A stretch of 64,000 nucleotides of DNA from Bacillus sp. Marseille-P3661. GTDB lineage: Bacteria; Bacillota; Bacilli; Bacillales; Bacillaceae_J. How positions within the stretch are numbered: the stretch's first letter is position 1; each line of letters begins with the position of its first letter. Position numbers and translations under genes: made by a program. This document shows positions 6,888 to 16,012 of the stretch, piece by piece. The DNA lies in the NCBI RefSeq assembly GCF_900240995.1, contig NZ_LT965953.1, positions 1-64,000 of the forward strand, written 5' to 3'. The notes beneath the pieces were generated by a model. That model saw only the letters and a list, made by a program, of their open reading frames with translations, searched no databases and was not told where the DNA came from.

Positions 6888-7808
6888 TTATTTATTCTTG
6901 TCTAATAAAAATATTAAAGAGCCCAGGGGTAGTGTCATAATCCACAGAAGATACGCTAAAGCATTATTCAATTTTTTCCCCTGATAAAATATGCCTTTAT
7001 TAGTATGAAACCCAAATCTACTATAATGTATTGCTGAACGAATAAATTCTTTGGGGGCATATTTAATATACTTTATCTCGTCATTAAGTATCGACAGATG
7101 CCATAAATAATGTCCATATGCATGTTTCGCAGGAGATGATTTGGTTAGCTGATTATCGTCTCCGGTGATGTAGATTCGCAATTTCTCATTTATAAACCTT
7201 GTTTTGTACCTCTTAGCTATCGCACTCCATACTATACTTTCTGGAATAAACTTTTCTCCTTCAAAGACAGGAAAGGGAAAATCTTGTAATACTTTAGTTC
7301 TTTGAAATCCCCACTTTTCCCCTTTGACTTTATATTTATATCTAATCTCTAATGAATCTGAATCTATAACATTTTTCGGGAATAATGAACCAACAACTTC
7401 TCCGTATTCATTAATACATAGACTAGTTACTGCTGAAAATCTAGGTTTTTCATCTTCAGGTATGTTATCCCAATGATATTTTAATCGCTCCAGCGCTATT
7501 GGAACGCACTCATCATCGGAATCAAGTGTAAGAAAGAATTCACCTTCTGCTTCTTTTACCCCTCTATTAAAAGCAACATGTTTCCCTTGGTTTTTTTGAT
7601 AAATATATTTTATATCAATTATATTATCTTGAATCCAATTTTTAACTACTTTATTTGTATTATCAATTGAACCATCATCCACGATTAGCCACTGAAAATC
7701 TCTTATAGTTTGTTTTTTTAAACTTTCATATACCCTATTTAAAGCATTTTCTCGGTTATAAGTGGGTGTAAAAACAGTAAATGTATATTTATACTCTTTT
7801 GAATCCAA
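6888..7808 (-). CDS. Family 2 glycosyltransferase
   Basis: This 306-residue GT-A fold glycosyltransferase transfers a sugar from a nucleotide-sugar donor, probably to a cell-envelope polysaccharide or protein. The N-terminal donor-binding part reads TVFTPTYN (about residues 11-18), then VDDGS (43-47) and the metal-binding DSDDE (96-100), all classical for GT2. The C-terminus has a hydrophobic stretch (LAYLLWIMTLPLGSLIFLL), suggesting membrane association. The start is TTG at 7808, preceded by AGGTGA at good spacing. It stands alone, without other polysaccharide genes nearby, so acceptor and product are unknown. Confidence 0.88.
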   Translation of the reverse strand: MDSKEYKYTFTVFTPTYNRENALNRVYESLKKQTIRDFQWLIVDDGSIDNTNKVVKNWIQDNIIDIKYIYQKNQGKHVAFNRGVKEAEGEFFLTLDSDDECVPIALERLKYHWDNIPEDEKPRFSAVTSLCINEYGEVVGSLFPKNVIDSDSLEIRYKYKVKGEKWGFQRTKVLQDFPFPVFEGEKFIPESIVWSAIAKRYKTRFINEKLRIYITGDDNQLTKSSPAKHAYGHYLWHLSILNDEIKYIKYAPKEFIRSAIHYSRFGFHTNKGIFYQGKKLNNALAYLLWIMTLPLGSLIFLLDKNK

Positions 7809-8181
7809 AAAATCACCTGCTTTCTACAACTTACTTAACTTCCCAATGGTTTGTGCATTACTAACCAATATTTGGCAATGTATTACTATAAGCTTTTTTA
7901 GATACTCTTTATAGATAGTCTTAAAATCTCCCTATTATTCATTACCCTTCCAAATTCAAACGTTTTATGACTAATTTGGAAGTACTATAATTGAAATTGA
8001 GCTACACTTAATTCGTTTAATCTTTGGAATATCTATAAGAATTTAAGGTTCTCAATTAAACTTTGCTCTTGTAAATACAAGATTTAAGCACAACTTTTTT
8101 ATGAATATTAATCACAATTTATAAAAGCTTATATTAATATATCAAATCCCTAATATATCAGCAAACATCATTTGTATTTGT
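7809..8181. other. Intergenic stretch, no gene seen
   Basis: About 370 AT-rich bases between the glycosyltransferase start and the hairpin that precedes the group II intron. I see no coding frame or RNA gene. It presumably holds the glycosyltransferase promoter. Confidence 0.5.
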
Positions 8182-8204
8182 CGAGAACATGCGGAAGGTT
8201 CTCG
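8182..8204 (+). terminator. Hairpin at the group II intron insertion site
   Basis: CGAGAAC and GTTCTCG form a 7-bp stem with a 9-nt loop, followed by TGTTTGC. The intron begins eight bases after the stem. The stem sequence resembles the GAGAAC/GTTCTC half of the family A palindromes. Confidence 0.7.
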
Positions 8205-8211
8205 TGTTTGC

Positions 8212-9784
8212 GTGCGCCCGGCATGGGCTATAACTTGGTGGTGAAAGTCCACTACAGGCTTGGCAGTAGGAACTGTTAGCCAATGACAATGGTGTCCACC
8301 GTGAGGTGGAATCTGAAGGAAGTCTGAGGCAAAATCCCGAACTGACGACCAAAAGATGGCTACCTATGAAGAGATAGGTTGGAAACCGAAGGGTACATAG
8401 GAGCGCGTAGGGGTGCCAACATGGATATGAAAGAACAAGATGGTATCGATTTAATCAATAAAGTTATTGCAGATGAGAACAATTGGAAAGCGTATGAAAA
8501 AGTGAGAAGTAACAAAGGAGCCCCCTGGAGTTGATGGGATTACCGTATACCAATTAAAATCACATATGGAAAAATACTATCAACCTCTTAGACAGAAACT
8601 AAAGGAAGGAACATACCAACCCCAACCTGTCAAAAGAGTTGCCATTCCTAAAACTGATGGTTCCAAAAGATATTTGGGCATACCATGTGTATTGGACAGA
8701 GTGGTACAACAAGCCATCCACCAAGTAATCGAACCAATTATAGACCCATACTTCTCGGAGAAAAGCTTTGGTTTTCGTAAAGGCAGAAATGCCCACCAAG
8801 CAATCCAACTCGCCGAACAATACTATCAAGAAGGATACAGAGTAGTAGTGGACTGTGACTTGAAGAGTTATTTCGACACAATCCATCACCAAAGATTGAG
8901 AGCATTCCTAGAGGAATTTATCTCAGATAAAATTGTGCTTAAATTGATTTGGAAATTCCTCCGTTCAGGCATTCTGGATAAAGATATCTATATTGAAACA
9001 ACCGAAGGAGCGCCGCAAGGTGGTCCATTATCTCCTATTTTAGCAAATGTCTATCTGAACAAATTAGATAGAGAACTGGAAAGGAGAGAACATCGTTTCA
9101 TTAGATACGCGGATGACTTCGTCATTTATGTCAAAAGTAAGCGAGCTGGCGAAAGAGTAATGGATAGCATCGCAACTTACATTGAAGAAGATCTTGGATT
9201 AATCATAAACCAAAAGAAAAGTAGAGTCTGTGGTGCAACCTCATCCACATTCCTTGGGTTCAATATACAAAACCTCATGGGAAAGTCGGGTGCCGACCAA
9301 GTAGGTCGGCAAAACAACGGTTCGAGAATAAATTGAGAAAATTAACTAGTCGAAAACGCCCGGGTGAATTTGAGGAAATTATCAAGGAAATAAACCAAGT
9401 AACCATCGGGTGGATTAACTATTATGGGATTTCTCGAATGAAAAAGTTCATTTCAGATACTCAGGGATGGTTGAATCATCGGTTAAGACAACTCATTTGG
9501 AAGAGATGGAAAAAACCAAAGACTAAGTATAGGATGCTTCGGAAATATGGAATCAATCATGACGATGCCATGAAATCAGCTAATTCCCGCAAAGGATATT
9601 GGCGTATTTCAAGAAGTCAAATCCTACACCAAGCGATAACAAAAGAAAGACTCAACAAAGTGGGGTCTGAATGATATTTCCCAACTTTATGAGTCTCGAT
9701 ACTTAAAAGGTTGACCCGCCGTATACGGAACCGTACGTACGGTGGTGTGAGAGGTCGGAGGTTAATCACCTCCTCCTACTCGAT
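8212..9784 (+). mobile_element. Group II intron (bacterial class C-like), degenerate
   Basis: The 5' end reads GTGCGCCCGGCATGGG, a canonical group II start. About 200 bases of structured 5' RNA follow, then a reverse transcriptase reading frame. Near 9713-9749 a domain V-like hairpin (GCCGTATACGGAACC paired with GTACGTACGG) is followed by a domain VI-like stem ending near CCTACTCGAT. Insertion just after a terminator-like hairpin is the habit of class C introns. The encoded protein carries two frameshifts, so the intron is unlikely to be mobile by itself. The 3' boundary is approximate. Confidence 0.82.
8421..9674 (+). pseudogene. Group II intron reverse transcriptase/maturase, two frameshifts
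   Basis: The reading frame starts at ATG 8421 (MDMKEQDGIDLINKVIADE). An extra C in the run at 8521-8525 shifts the frame before GVDGITVYQL. The central part (8566-9336) has the RT core with QGGPLSPILAN and the catalytic YADD. A base missing near 9283 then moves the maturase X domain into another frame (9333-9674), which contains RPGEF and GWINYYGISRMKKF. The C-terminal IWKRWKKPKT and GYWRISRS segments are typical of class C proteins, which lack an endonuclease domain. Restoring both bases would give one continuous protein of roughly 417 residues. Confidence 0.88.
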
Positions 9785-10015
9785 TTGTAAAAATTATATA
9801 AATTGGCGTGCTTTTAGTAAATCTATCGATTACATTGGGAGCACTGTTCCTGGAGTGGATGCGCTAAAAAACTTAGGGGTAAAAACAGTTTAGTTTGATT
9901 TAGAAAACCTTACAATAATAATGCGATTCTAAAAGCGTTGTTGATTCTATTTATGCCTAACAATATGTTAATTAATATTTCTTAAATAGTATATGTAGCA
10001 TTTCCTCGAGTAAGG

Positions 10016-10021
10016 TATAAT
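10016..10021 (+). promoter_or_regulatory. Possible -10 element TATAAT
   Basis: A perfect TATAAT lies 40 bases before the start codon at 10062. No convincing -35 box is visible at 17 bases spacing. Confidence 0.35.
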
Positions 10022-10061
10022 GGTATTGTTATACATATTTTGATATTTAAGGGTGATTATG

Positions 10062-10439
10062 ATGGGATGGCAAGATTTTATTAATAGCAACCCAGTAGGT
10101 AAAGTTTTCAGCAAGGTTGCCACTTCTACTCTTGATAGTGTGGATAAAGTGGTACAAAATGAATTTGATAAAGTGGAACGTAAGATTGATTCGTTTGATA
10201 AAAAGGGGCAGGCTTTAGGTGGTGCAATTGATAATATTGGTAATACCGCAAAAAGAATAAAAAATTATGGTATGGATCGTAATCATTTAGATGAAATTTA
10301 TGAGAATAAGAAAATCATAGATGAAAACTTGCCAACGTTTATGAAGAAATCTAAAACTTATAAAAAAGTTAGTAAAGTAGTAGAAACATCTAAAAAAATT
10401 ACCGACACGGTAGATAAAGTAAATGAACTAAAGAAATAG
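10062..10439 (+). CDS. Hypothetical protein, helical, lysine-rich
   Basis: A 125-residue protein I do not recognise. It is highly charged and probably mostly helical, with repeated DKV and K-x-x-K patterns (VDKVVQNEFDKVERKIDSFDKKGQ and a C-terminal stretch ending TVDKVNELKK). It has no signal peptide and no membrane segment. The start is the ATG at 10062, with GGGTGA five bases upstream; GTG 10053 and ATG 10059 are too close to that site. It stands between the group II intron and a repeat-rich stretch, so no operon context is available. Confidence 0.65.
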   Translation: MGWQDFINSNPVGKVFSKVATSTLDSVDKVVQNEFDKVERKIDSFDKKGQALGGAIDNIGNTAKRIKNYGMDRNHLDEIYENKKIIDENLPTFMKKSKTYKKVSKVVETSKKITDTVDKVNELKK

Positions 10440-10446
10440 TAGGGAA

Positions 10447-10510
10447 CATGGGAACGGTTCTCATGAATGATATTCCATGTATAGAGGGAACAGAAGAAAC
10501 GTCCCCGTGA
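10447..10510 (+). repeat. Family A palindromes, diverged pair
   Basis: CATGGGAACGGTTCTCATGA is followed 30 bases later by GAAACGTCCCCGTGA, a diverged inverted partner. Confidence 0.7.
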
Positions 10511-10535
10511 TTACCCAGAGATTTCACCAAAAACG

Positions 10536-10610
10536 AAAAAGTATGCACTTTTATGGGGGGGATTGTTTAAACGCCAAACTGAACTATACCATGAAAGGCA
10601 TACTTTTTTT
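10536..10610 (+). terminator. Long inverted repeat with T tract
   Basis: AAAAAGTATGC...CTTTTATGG pairs with CCATGAAAGG...GCATACTTTTTTT around a loop of about 35 bases. It can act as a terminator in both directions. Confidence 0.65.
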
Positions 10611-10762
10611 GTTAAATGATTGTACCTTGGAAAAACTCAAAAACCAGAAATATAGGTCTCCAACGCCATGAGCCTAAGCCACTTACTAATTTTTTAGAGA
10701 TAAATAGGCTCATAATCACATTCAAAGAGGAAAGGGGCATCTCATCAAAGACTTGCGAAGGA

Positions 10763-10816
10763 ACGTAAGAACCGTCCCCATGCACCCCCGTGGGAACGTG
10801 AGAACCGTCCCTATGT
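10763..10816 (+). repeat. Family A palindromes, two direct copies
   Basis: GTAAGAACCGTCCCCATG and GTGAGAACCGTCCCTATG lie 33 bases apart in the same orientation, just upstream of the large secreted protein gene. Confidence 0.85.
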
Positions 10817-10911
10817 TCCATTTTACCTATATTTTTTCCGTAATTTTAGAAAAAACCCTCTATTTGGCATATCTTTATGCTACTATAAGATTGGTTAAGG
10901 GGGAGGTTATT

Positions 10912-13900
10912 ATGTTTTTTCGTAAGCTTGCATCGAAAAGTCTTATAAAATTTTTAGTAATTGGAATGCTAGTCTTATGTTTTAGTCATTGGGCTAGTGC
11001 AGATGAAGGTGATATTCTATATAAAATCGGGGATCGTAGAGTTGAACCTGGGTCCTATGTTGAGATAAATAATCTAGAATGGCAAGTGGTTGGCGATAAT
11101 ATGCTGCTACTAGCTGAAAATCTTAATATTAATATGCAATTTGATGCGAATGAGCATCATACATCCTATAGCAAATCTGATATTGAAGAATATGTAAATA
11201 ATCAATTTGTAGCCTATTTGGGTAATGAGAAACATTATATTGAGAGTCTAAGTTTAATAGATTCATACCATTGGAAACAAATCAAGGATGTGATTGGTAA
11301 CCCAGGATATGAATTTTGGACCAGATCTGTTTACCCAACTTACATCAATTACTTATTTGATTATGTAACAGCTGACGGTTTTGTTATGGCCCAAGCACCT
11401 TATTTAATTAGTGGTGTTCGACCTGTTGCCTATTTAAATGAAGGTATTTTTACCTCACATGGCTTAGGAACGAAGGAAAGTCCATTTGTTTTAACAGATG
11501 CCATCCATGAAATAGGCGGCCAAAAAGTAGGTATGAATGCTATGGCACAGTATAATGGACGTCAAGATGTTGTGTCAGATCTGATCGATACATTTAATGA
11601 GCATTCATATATTGTAAGTGGTGACGGTACTAGTAATAGTCCATATATCGTTACAGATCTTCAATATAAATTAGGTTATGAAAATGTGGAAAAAGGGTCC
11701 TATGTTGCACTGGGCGGATATGTTTGGAGAGTGATTGGAGATAATTACCTTATTACCACAAGTAATAATGACAAACAGTCTTTTCATTCACTATCCTATA
11801 CGTCGCTTGAAACTAATAATTATGAGCATTCGTTCATTAGGGGTTATTTAAATGGCGAATTCTACGAAAGTCTCGGGCAAGATGCAGTGTATGTTACAAA
11901 TAACACTTGGAACATAGGTCATGAATGGGCTGAAGAATCGCAACAAATTCAAGATTATGTTAGTTTGATTAGCTACAAAGAATGGCAGCGAAATAAGTCG
12001 ATTGTGGGGACATTTAGAAAAAATTATTGGCTTAGAACGCCTGTTTCTACAGATACGATTCAATTTTGGAGTGCAAGTTACTCTAATTTATATCCTGCAC
12101 ACCCGGTCAATACGTATGGAGTTCTACCAACCATTGTATTGAATCGTGAGATTGTTATAGATGAGGGTACTGGAACAAGTAGTGCTCCTTACAAAATTAA
12201 ATCTCTAGCTGATTTTGACAAAGAACATGCTATAAATGAAGCGATAAATTCCATAACCACATTACCAACTGTTGAGGAATTGGTTATAGAAGATCATGAT
12301 GAATTAGAAAACTCAAGGGCGTTAGTAGATGCTGCTTACTCTTTAGGTGCATCAGAATCTGAGATTACCAATCTAGAAAAATTAACTCAACTAGAGACGA
12401 GAATGGAAGAGTTAGTGGCAGCAGCTGGATCCAATGATGCCGCGCTACTAAATATCAGTTTGAATGGTGAATCAATCAAAGGGTTTTTACCAGATCAATT
12501 TCATTACATAGTTGAGTTACCTGTTGGAACTACCACTATACCTGAAGTGATTGTAGAAAAATCGTTTGAAGGTAGCGCTGTAGAGATAATAAAACCTTCC
12601 AGTATTTTTGGGGAAATTGAAATTGCAGTAACCGCCCAAAACGGTGTGGATAAGAATATCTATACTGTTGAAATATATGCTAGAGGAAATACGACGGGAA
12701 ATATTACTAACGGCGGTCTTCTTGTTGAACAGGGCGACTGGATTTACTACTCTAGTGCATTGAATCATGGCAAATTATATAAAATTAATAAAAATGAAAC
12801 AGAAAAATATAAACTAAGCGACGATAAGGTAAGCTATTTAAATATTATTGGCGATCGGATTTATTATAGAAATGAGTCTGATGGCGGTAGAATTTATAAA
12901 ATAAAAACAGATGGAACCGAGCGTCAGAAGTTAAATGAAGATTCCTCTTATTACTTAAATGTAGTTGGAGATATGATTTATTATTCTAATGATTCTACTG
13001 GTTATGCGATTTATAAAATGAAAACAGATGGCACAGGGGCCATACAATTAAATAATGACTTTTCACACGACATTGTAGCATATGAAGGTTGGATTTATTA
13101 TACCAACTATAGTGACGGTGGCAGTCTATATAAAATTAGTAGCGATGGCAGCACTAAGGTTAAGCTTAATGACGATGAATCCTTACATTTAGTTATCGAT
13201 GACGGCTGGATATACTATAATAATTATTCTGATGGTAAAACCCTACATAAAATGAACCTGAAGAGTCAAGAAGATACTCAATTAATGAGTGAACACATCA
13301 GAAAAATTAACGTACACGGCGACTGGATTTACTACCAAACCGAATATACAAGAATTAACCGAGTAAAAAAGGATGGTAGCGGAAATCAGAGCTTAACCAA
13401 CTATAATTCTGAGCAACTATTTCTGACTGATGATTGGCTGTATTATATGCAATTTTATTCATTTATGAAAATACAAAACAATGGAACAGGTGAGCCGCAA
13501 GATTTTGATAAAAGTAGTATTGCGACCCTATCATCTATTAAAATAAATGGAAAATTAATTGAGAATTTTTCCTCTGATTTATATAGTTATGAGTTTGTAC
13601 TACCTTATGGTACTAGTGAGGTACCAAATATCGATTTTGAAAAAGTTCAGTATAATGCAAAAGTTGAAGTTATACCTGGCGAAAGTATTACAGATGGTGT
13701 CATCCTCAAAGTGACTGCTGAAGATGGTATTAGTAAGAATACATACAAGATTTCTTTTAGTGTAGATGAAAGTTTTCCAACAGCAGAAGTATCTTACAGT
13801 GATTTACATGTAACGAATGAGGATGTAGTAGCAACATTAATCGGTGAGGGGATCACCGTAATAAATAATGGAGGTAGTTGGAGCTACACGTTTGCAGAAA

Positions 13901-14751
13901 ATGGTGAGTTTCTATTTGAGTTTGAAAACGAACATGGAAGCAGGGGTACTGCGTTGGCAAGCGTGAGCAATATTGATAAGGAAATACCAACAGCAACGCT
14001 TGATAATAACATTGTAGAGCCGACAAACGGTTCGGTAGAGGTAACGCTCATTCCGAGTGAAGACGTAACAGTGTTAAATAATGAAGGAAGTTTCACGTAT
14101 GAATTTACGGAAAATGGCGAGTTTACGTTTGAGTTTGAGGATGTGGCGGGGAATGTGGGAACAGCGGTTGCAACGGTAAGCAACATCGATCGCGAAATTC
14201 CGAGAGTAGAACTGGAGTACAGCACCGAGTCTCCAATAAACGGTTCGGTAGAGGTAACGCTCATTCCGAGTGAAGACATAACGGTTTTAAATAATGAAGG
14301 AAGTTTCACGTATGTATTTACGGAAAACGGCGAGTTCACGTTTGAGTTTGAGGATGCAGCGGGGAATGTGGGAACAGCGGTTGCCACGGTTAGCAACATC
14401 GATCGCGAAATTCCGAGAGTAGAACTGGAGTACAGCACCTTAGAGCCGACGAATGGTTCTGTAGAGGTAACGCTAATCCCAAGTGAGGACGTAACAGTCG
14501 TAAATAATGAAGGAAGTTTCACGTATGAATTTACGGAAAACGGTGAGTTTACATTTGAGTTTGTGGATGCGGCGGGGAACCCAGGAACAGCGGTGGCAAT
14601 AGTAAACAACATTGAAGAAATCCCCGTCCTGACTCAATATGACCGAAATGGAGATCAAGTCATTGATATATATGACATTGTTGAAATTATACAAGAGGAT
14701 CCATCCATTATCCCAGACTTAATTGAGGTTTATGGAGAAAAAATAGCATAG
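10912..14751 (+). CDS. Large secreted multidomain protein with C-terminal dockerin-like segment
   Basis: This 1279-residue exported protein starts at ATG 10912 behind GGGGGAGG. Upstream in-frame codons are only read-through of repeats. It has a signal peptide (hydrophobic LIKFLVIGMLVLCF, cleavage near ASA-DEG). Residues about 30-500 hold two units with GSYVEI...LEWQVVGDN and GSYVAL...VWRVIGDN that resemble DUF6273. Cadherin-like beta-sandwich domains follow at about 513-593 and 873-953. Between them is a DUF5050-like propeller of repeated WIYY...LYKI units (about 601-863). From about 958 to 1234 there are Ig-like repeats, three of them nearly identical. The last 37 residues contain DRNGDQVIDIYDIV, a single calcium-loop like half a dockerin. 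There is no LPXTG or catalytic site. It is probably a surface or extracellular structural or binding protein. Confidence 0.85.
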   Translation: MFFRKLASKSLIKFLVIGMLVLCFSHWASADEGDILYKIGDRRVEPGSYVEINNLEWQVVGDNMLLLAENLNINMQFDANEHHTSYSKSDIEEYVNNQFVAYLGNEKHYIESLSLIDSYHWKQIKDVIGNPGYEFWTRSVYPTYINYLFDYVTADGFVMAQAPYLISGVRPVAYLNEGIFTSHGLGTKESPFVLTDAIHEIGGQKVGMNAMAQYNGRQDVVSDLIDTFNEHSYIVSGDGTSNSPYIVTDLQYKLGYENVEKGSYVALGGYVWRVIGDNYLITTSNNDKQSFHSLSYTSLETNNYEHSFIRGYLNGEFYESLGQDAVYVTNNTWNIGHEWAEESQQIQDYVSLISYKEWQRNKSIVGTFRKNYWLRTPVSTDTIQFWSASYSNLYPAHPVNTYGVLPTIVLNREIVIDEGTGTSSAPYKIKSLADFDKEHAINEAINSITTLPTVEELVIEDHDELENSRALVDAAYSLGASESEITNLEKLTQLETRMEELVAAAGSNDAALLNISLNGESIKGFLPDQFHYIVELPVGTTTIPEVIVEKSFEGSAVEIIKPSSIFGEIEIAVTAQNGVDKNIYTVEIYARGNTTGNITNGGLLVEQGDWIYYSSALNHGKLYKINKNETEKYKLSDDKVSYLNIIGDRIYYRNESDGGRIYKIKTDGTERQKLNEDSSYYLNVVGDMIYYSNDSTGYAIYKMKTDGTGAIQLNNDFSHDIVAYEGWIYYTNYSDGGSLYKISSDGSTKVKLNDDESLHLVIDDGWIYYNNYSDGKTLHKMNLKSQEDTQLMSEHIRKINVHGDWIYYQTEYTRINRVKKDGSGNQSLTNYNSEQLFLTDDWLYYMQFYSFMKIQNNGTGEPQDFDKSSIATLSSIKINGKLIENFSSDLYSYEFVLPYGTSEVPNIDFEKVQYNAKVEVIPGESITDGVILKVTAEDGISKNTYKISFSVDESFPTAEVSYSDLHVTNEDVVATLIGEGITVINNGGSWSYTFAENGEFLFEFENEHGSRGTALASVSNIDKEIPTATLDNNIVEPTNGSVEVTLIPSEDVTVLNNEGSFTYEFTENGEFTFEFEDVAGNVGTAVATVSNIDREIPRVELEYSTESPINGSVEVTLIPSEDITVLNNEGSFTYVFTENGEFTFEFEDAAGNVGTAVATVSNIDREIPRVELEYSTLEPTNGSVEVTLIPSEDVTVVNNEGSFTYEFTENGEFTFEFVDAAGNPGTAVAIVNNIEEIPVLTQYDRNGDQVIDIYDIVEIIQEDPSIIPDLIEVYGEKIA
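14020..14612 (+). repeat. Tandem intragenic repeat, about 207 bp x 3 (last one partial)
   Basis: Three near-identical units encode Ig-like modules with NGSVEVTLIPSEDVTV and FTENGEFTFEF. The high DNA identity suggests recent expansion or gene conversion. Confidence 0.85.
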
Positions 14752-14762
14752 ATGTTTATTTG

Positions 14763-14833
14763 AAACACGGGGACGGTTCTCATGATTGTTTTCTCTAGAA
14801 AATGGAAACACGAGAACCGTCCCCATGTGTTTC
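14763..14833 (+). repeat. Family A palindromes, head-to-head pair
   Basis: ACACGGGGACGGTTCTCATG faces CACGAGAACCGTCCCCATGTG across about 30 bases, so the pair can fold into a long hairpin. It separates two convergent genes and may act as their terminator. Confidence 0.9.
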
Positions 14834-15261
14834 TACGCATAGGTTCTATCTGTATAAAATTTAACTTGGACATTTAATATTTTTGCAACACTTTTTAATT
14901 TTTCAAACGTAGCTCCCCGATACTCATTTCTTTCATCCCTTGAAATCTGTTGAGGGCTGACCCCAAGTTTATCTGCAAGTTCTTTTTGTGAAACCCTACT
15001 CCAAATTCTGCAAGCAATTAAAAATCTACCTAAATCATCGCCGAAATCATCATATTCAAATGTGCCATTAAGGTAACGTTCATATTCATTAATGTCATCT
15101 TCTAGTTTTTTTATATTCATATAAGGGATTCCAATTACTTTATTGATTTGTTCAGGTGTGAATCCATCATTCATAAGCATATTCTGAAAATTATCTAGAT
15201 CCTTTTTAGCTTTATCTAAATCTTTTTTAGCTTTTCTATAAGCCTCATCACTTTTAATCAT
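14833..15261 (-). CDS. XRE-family HTH protein, putative antitoxin
   Basis: This 142-residue protein has a charged coiled-coil N-terminus (about residues 1-70, rich in KKDLDKAKKDLD) and a C-terminal Cro/C1-type helix-turn-helix (VSQKELADKLGVSPQQISRDE, about residues 90-112). It probably binds DNA and represses its own operon. The ATG at 15261 is chosen because GGGAGG lies eight bases upstream; the in-frame GTG at 15270 overlaps that site. It lies 17 bases after the nucleotidyltransferase-like gene on the same strand, a layout typical of toxin-antitoxin pairs. The exact system is not established. Confidence 0.75.
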   Translation of the reverse strand: MIKSDEAYRKAKKDLDKAKKDLDNFQNMLMNDGFTPEQINKVIGIPYMNIKKLEDDINEYERYLNGTFEYDDFGDDLGRFLIACRIWSRVSQKELADKLGVSPQQISRDERNEYRGATFEKLKSVAKILNVQVKFYTDRTYA

Positions 15262-15278
15262 CAACAACACCTCCCGCG

Positions 15279-15809
15279 TTATTTTACAAGCTTTACAATC
15301 CCTTTTTTTCGGTAAGTTTCTTTTTGTTGTCTAAAGGCTTGACTTATTTTAAGATTATTACTACCACTTTTATCAAATATACCAGATTCTAAACCGCATT
15401 CAGGCCACAAATCCACGTGGTATTTGTGCCAAATTGCAAATCTCGTTTTTCCATTTTTAGTAATAAGATCATCCTTACCCAATCCCCAATTTTCTTCGGG
15501 ATTAGCTTTTCGCAACGCTTCTTCGACTTTTCCTTGTGAAAAATCCTTAAATCCACATTCGAAATAGCAATCAATATCCTCTGGCGAAGCTTTATCTTCA
15601 ACAAATGAGCCGTCAACAAATATTTTGTCAAATCCAGCATTCCATACTTGATTCGCTACAATCTCCAATTGGTTGACCAGGTATAATCTGCGTTCTTTAT
15701 CCCAAGGGATGTATTCACCAGTAGTAGGGCCATTTACTAAAAGTGAGTTTCTTAAACCATCAATTGTTAAAGTATAATCTTTATCTAATACTCCGTATTT
15801 AAATTGCAT
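15279..15809 (-). CDS. Nucleotidyltransferase-like protein (DUF6932-like), putative toxin partner
   Basis: A 176-residue protein with GSFVEDKASPEDIDCYFEC at about residues 59-77. This is a nucleotidyltransferase-fold signature (G-S-x(n)-D-x-D) of the type seen in DUF6932 proteins. No other domain or signal peptide is visible. The start is set at ATG 15809, which has GGGGGT about ten bases upstream, instead of the TTG at 15836. It is the first gene of a two-gene unit with the XRE protein. Pairings of a nucleotidyltransferase with an HTH protein occur in defence and toxin-antitoxin modules, so a toxin role is inferred, not shown. Confidence 0.65.
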   Translation of the reverse strand: MQFKYGVLDKDYTLTIDGLRNSLLVNGPTTGEYIPWDKERRLYLVNQLEIVANQVWNAGFDKIFVDGSFVEDKASPEDIDCYFECGFKDFSQGKVEEALRKANPEENWGLGKDDLITKNGKTRFAIWHKYHVDLWPECGLESGIFDKSGSNNLKISQAFRQQKETYRKKGIVKLVK

Positions 15810-15958
15810 TATTAGTATTACCCCCGAAAACAACAATATACAATTACGTTAATTAACTTTTAAGTTAATTATACTCCTAATTATCTTAATTTCAATATTT
15901 TTACAGTTTAATTTTAACTACTTGAATATGTAGAGAAACTCATTGAGTTTTTCGTTAA

Positions 15959-16008
15959 TCATCATGAGAACCGTCCCCATGATTACCCATGATTATGTCC
16001 CCCTGGAC
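15959..16008 (+). repeat. Family A palindrome followed by a family B half
   Basis: ATCATGAGAACCGTCCCCATGAT is followed by TGTCCCCCTGGACC. This is the one place where both repeat families sit side by side. Confidence 0.8.
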
Positions 16009-16012
16009 CGCT

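Noticed and set aside
9711-9893. Frame spanning the 3' end of the group II intron into WRAFSKSIDYIGSTV.
   Set aside because: Most of it is intron domain V/VI. The downstream piece looks protein-like but has no start and no recognised family.
10753-10911. In-frame extension of the large secreted protein by 53 codons.
   Set aside because: It translates two family A palindromes and lies before the strong ribosome-binding site and signal peptide at 10912.
13884-14612. Long open frame on the minus strand opposite the Ig-like repeats.
   Set aside because: It is a shadow of the repetitive coding sequence; frame openness follows from the tandem units.
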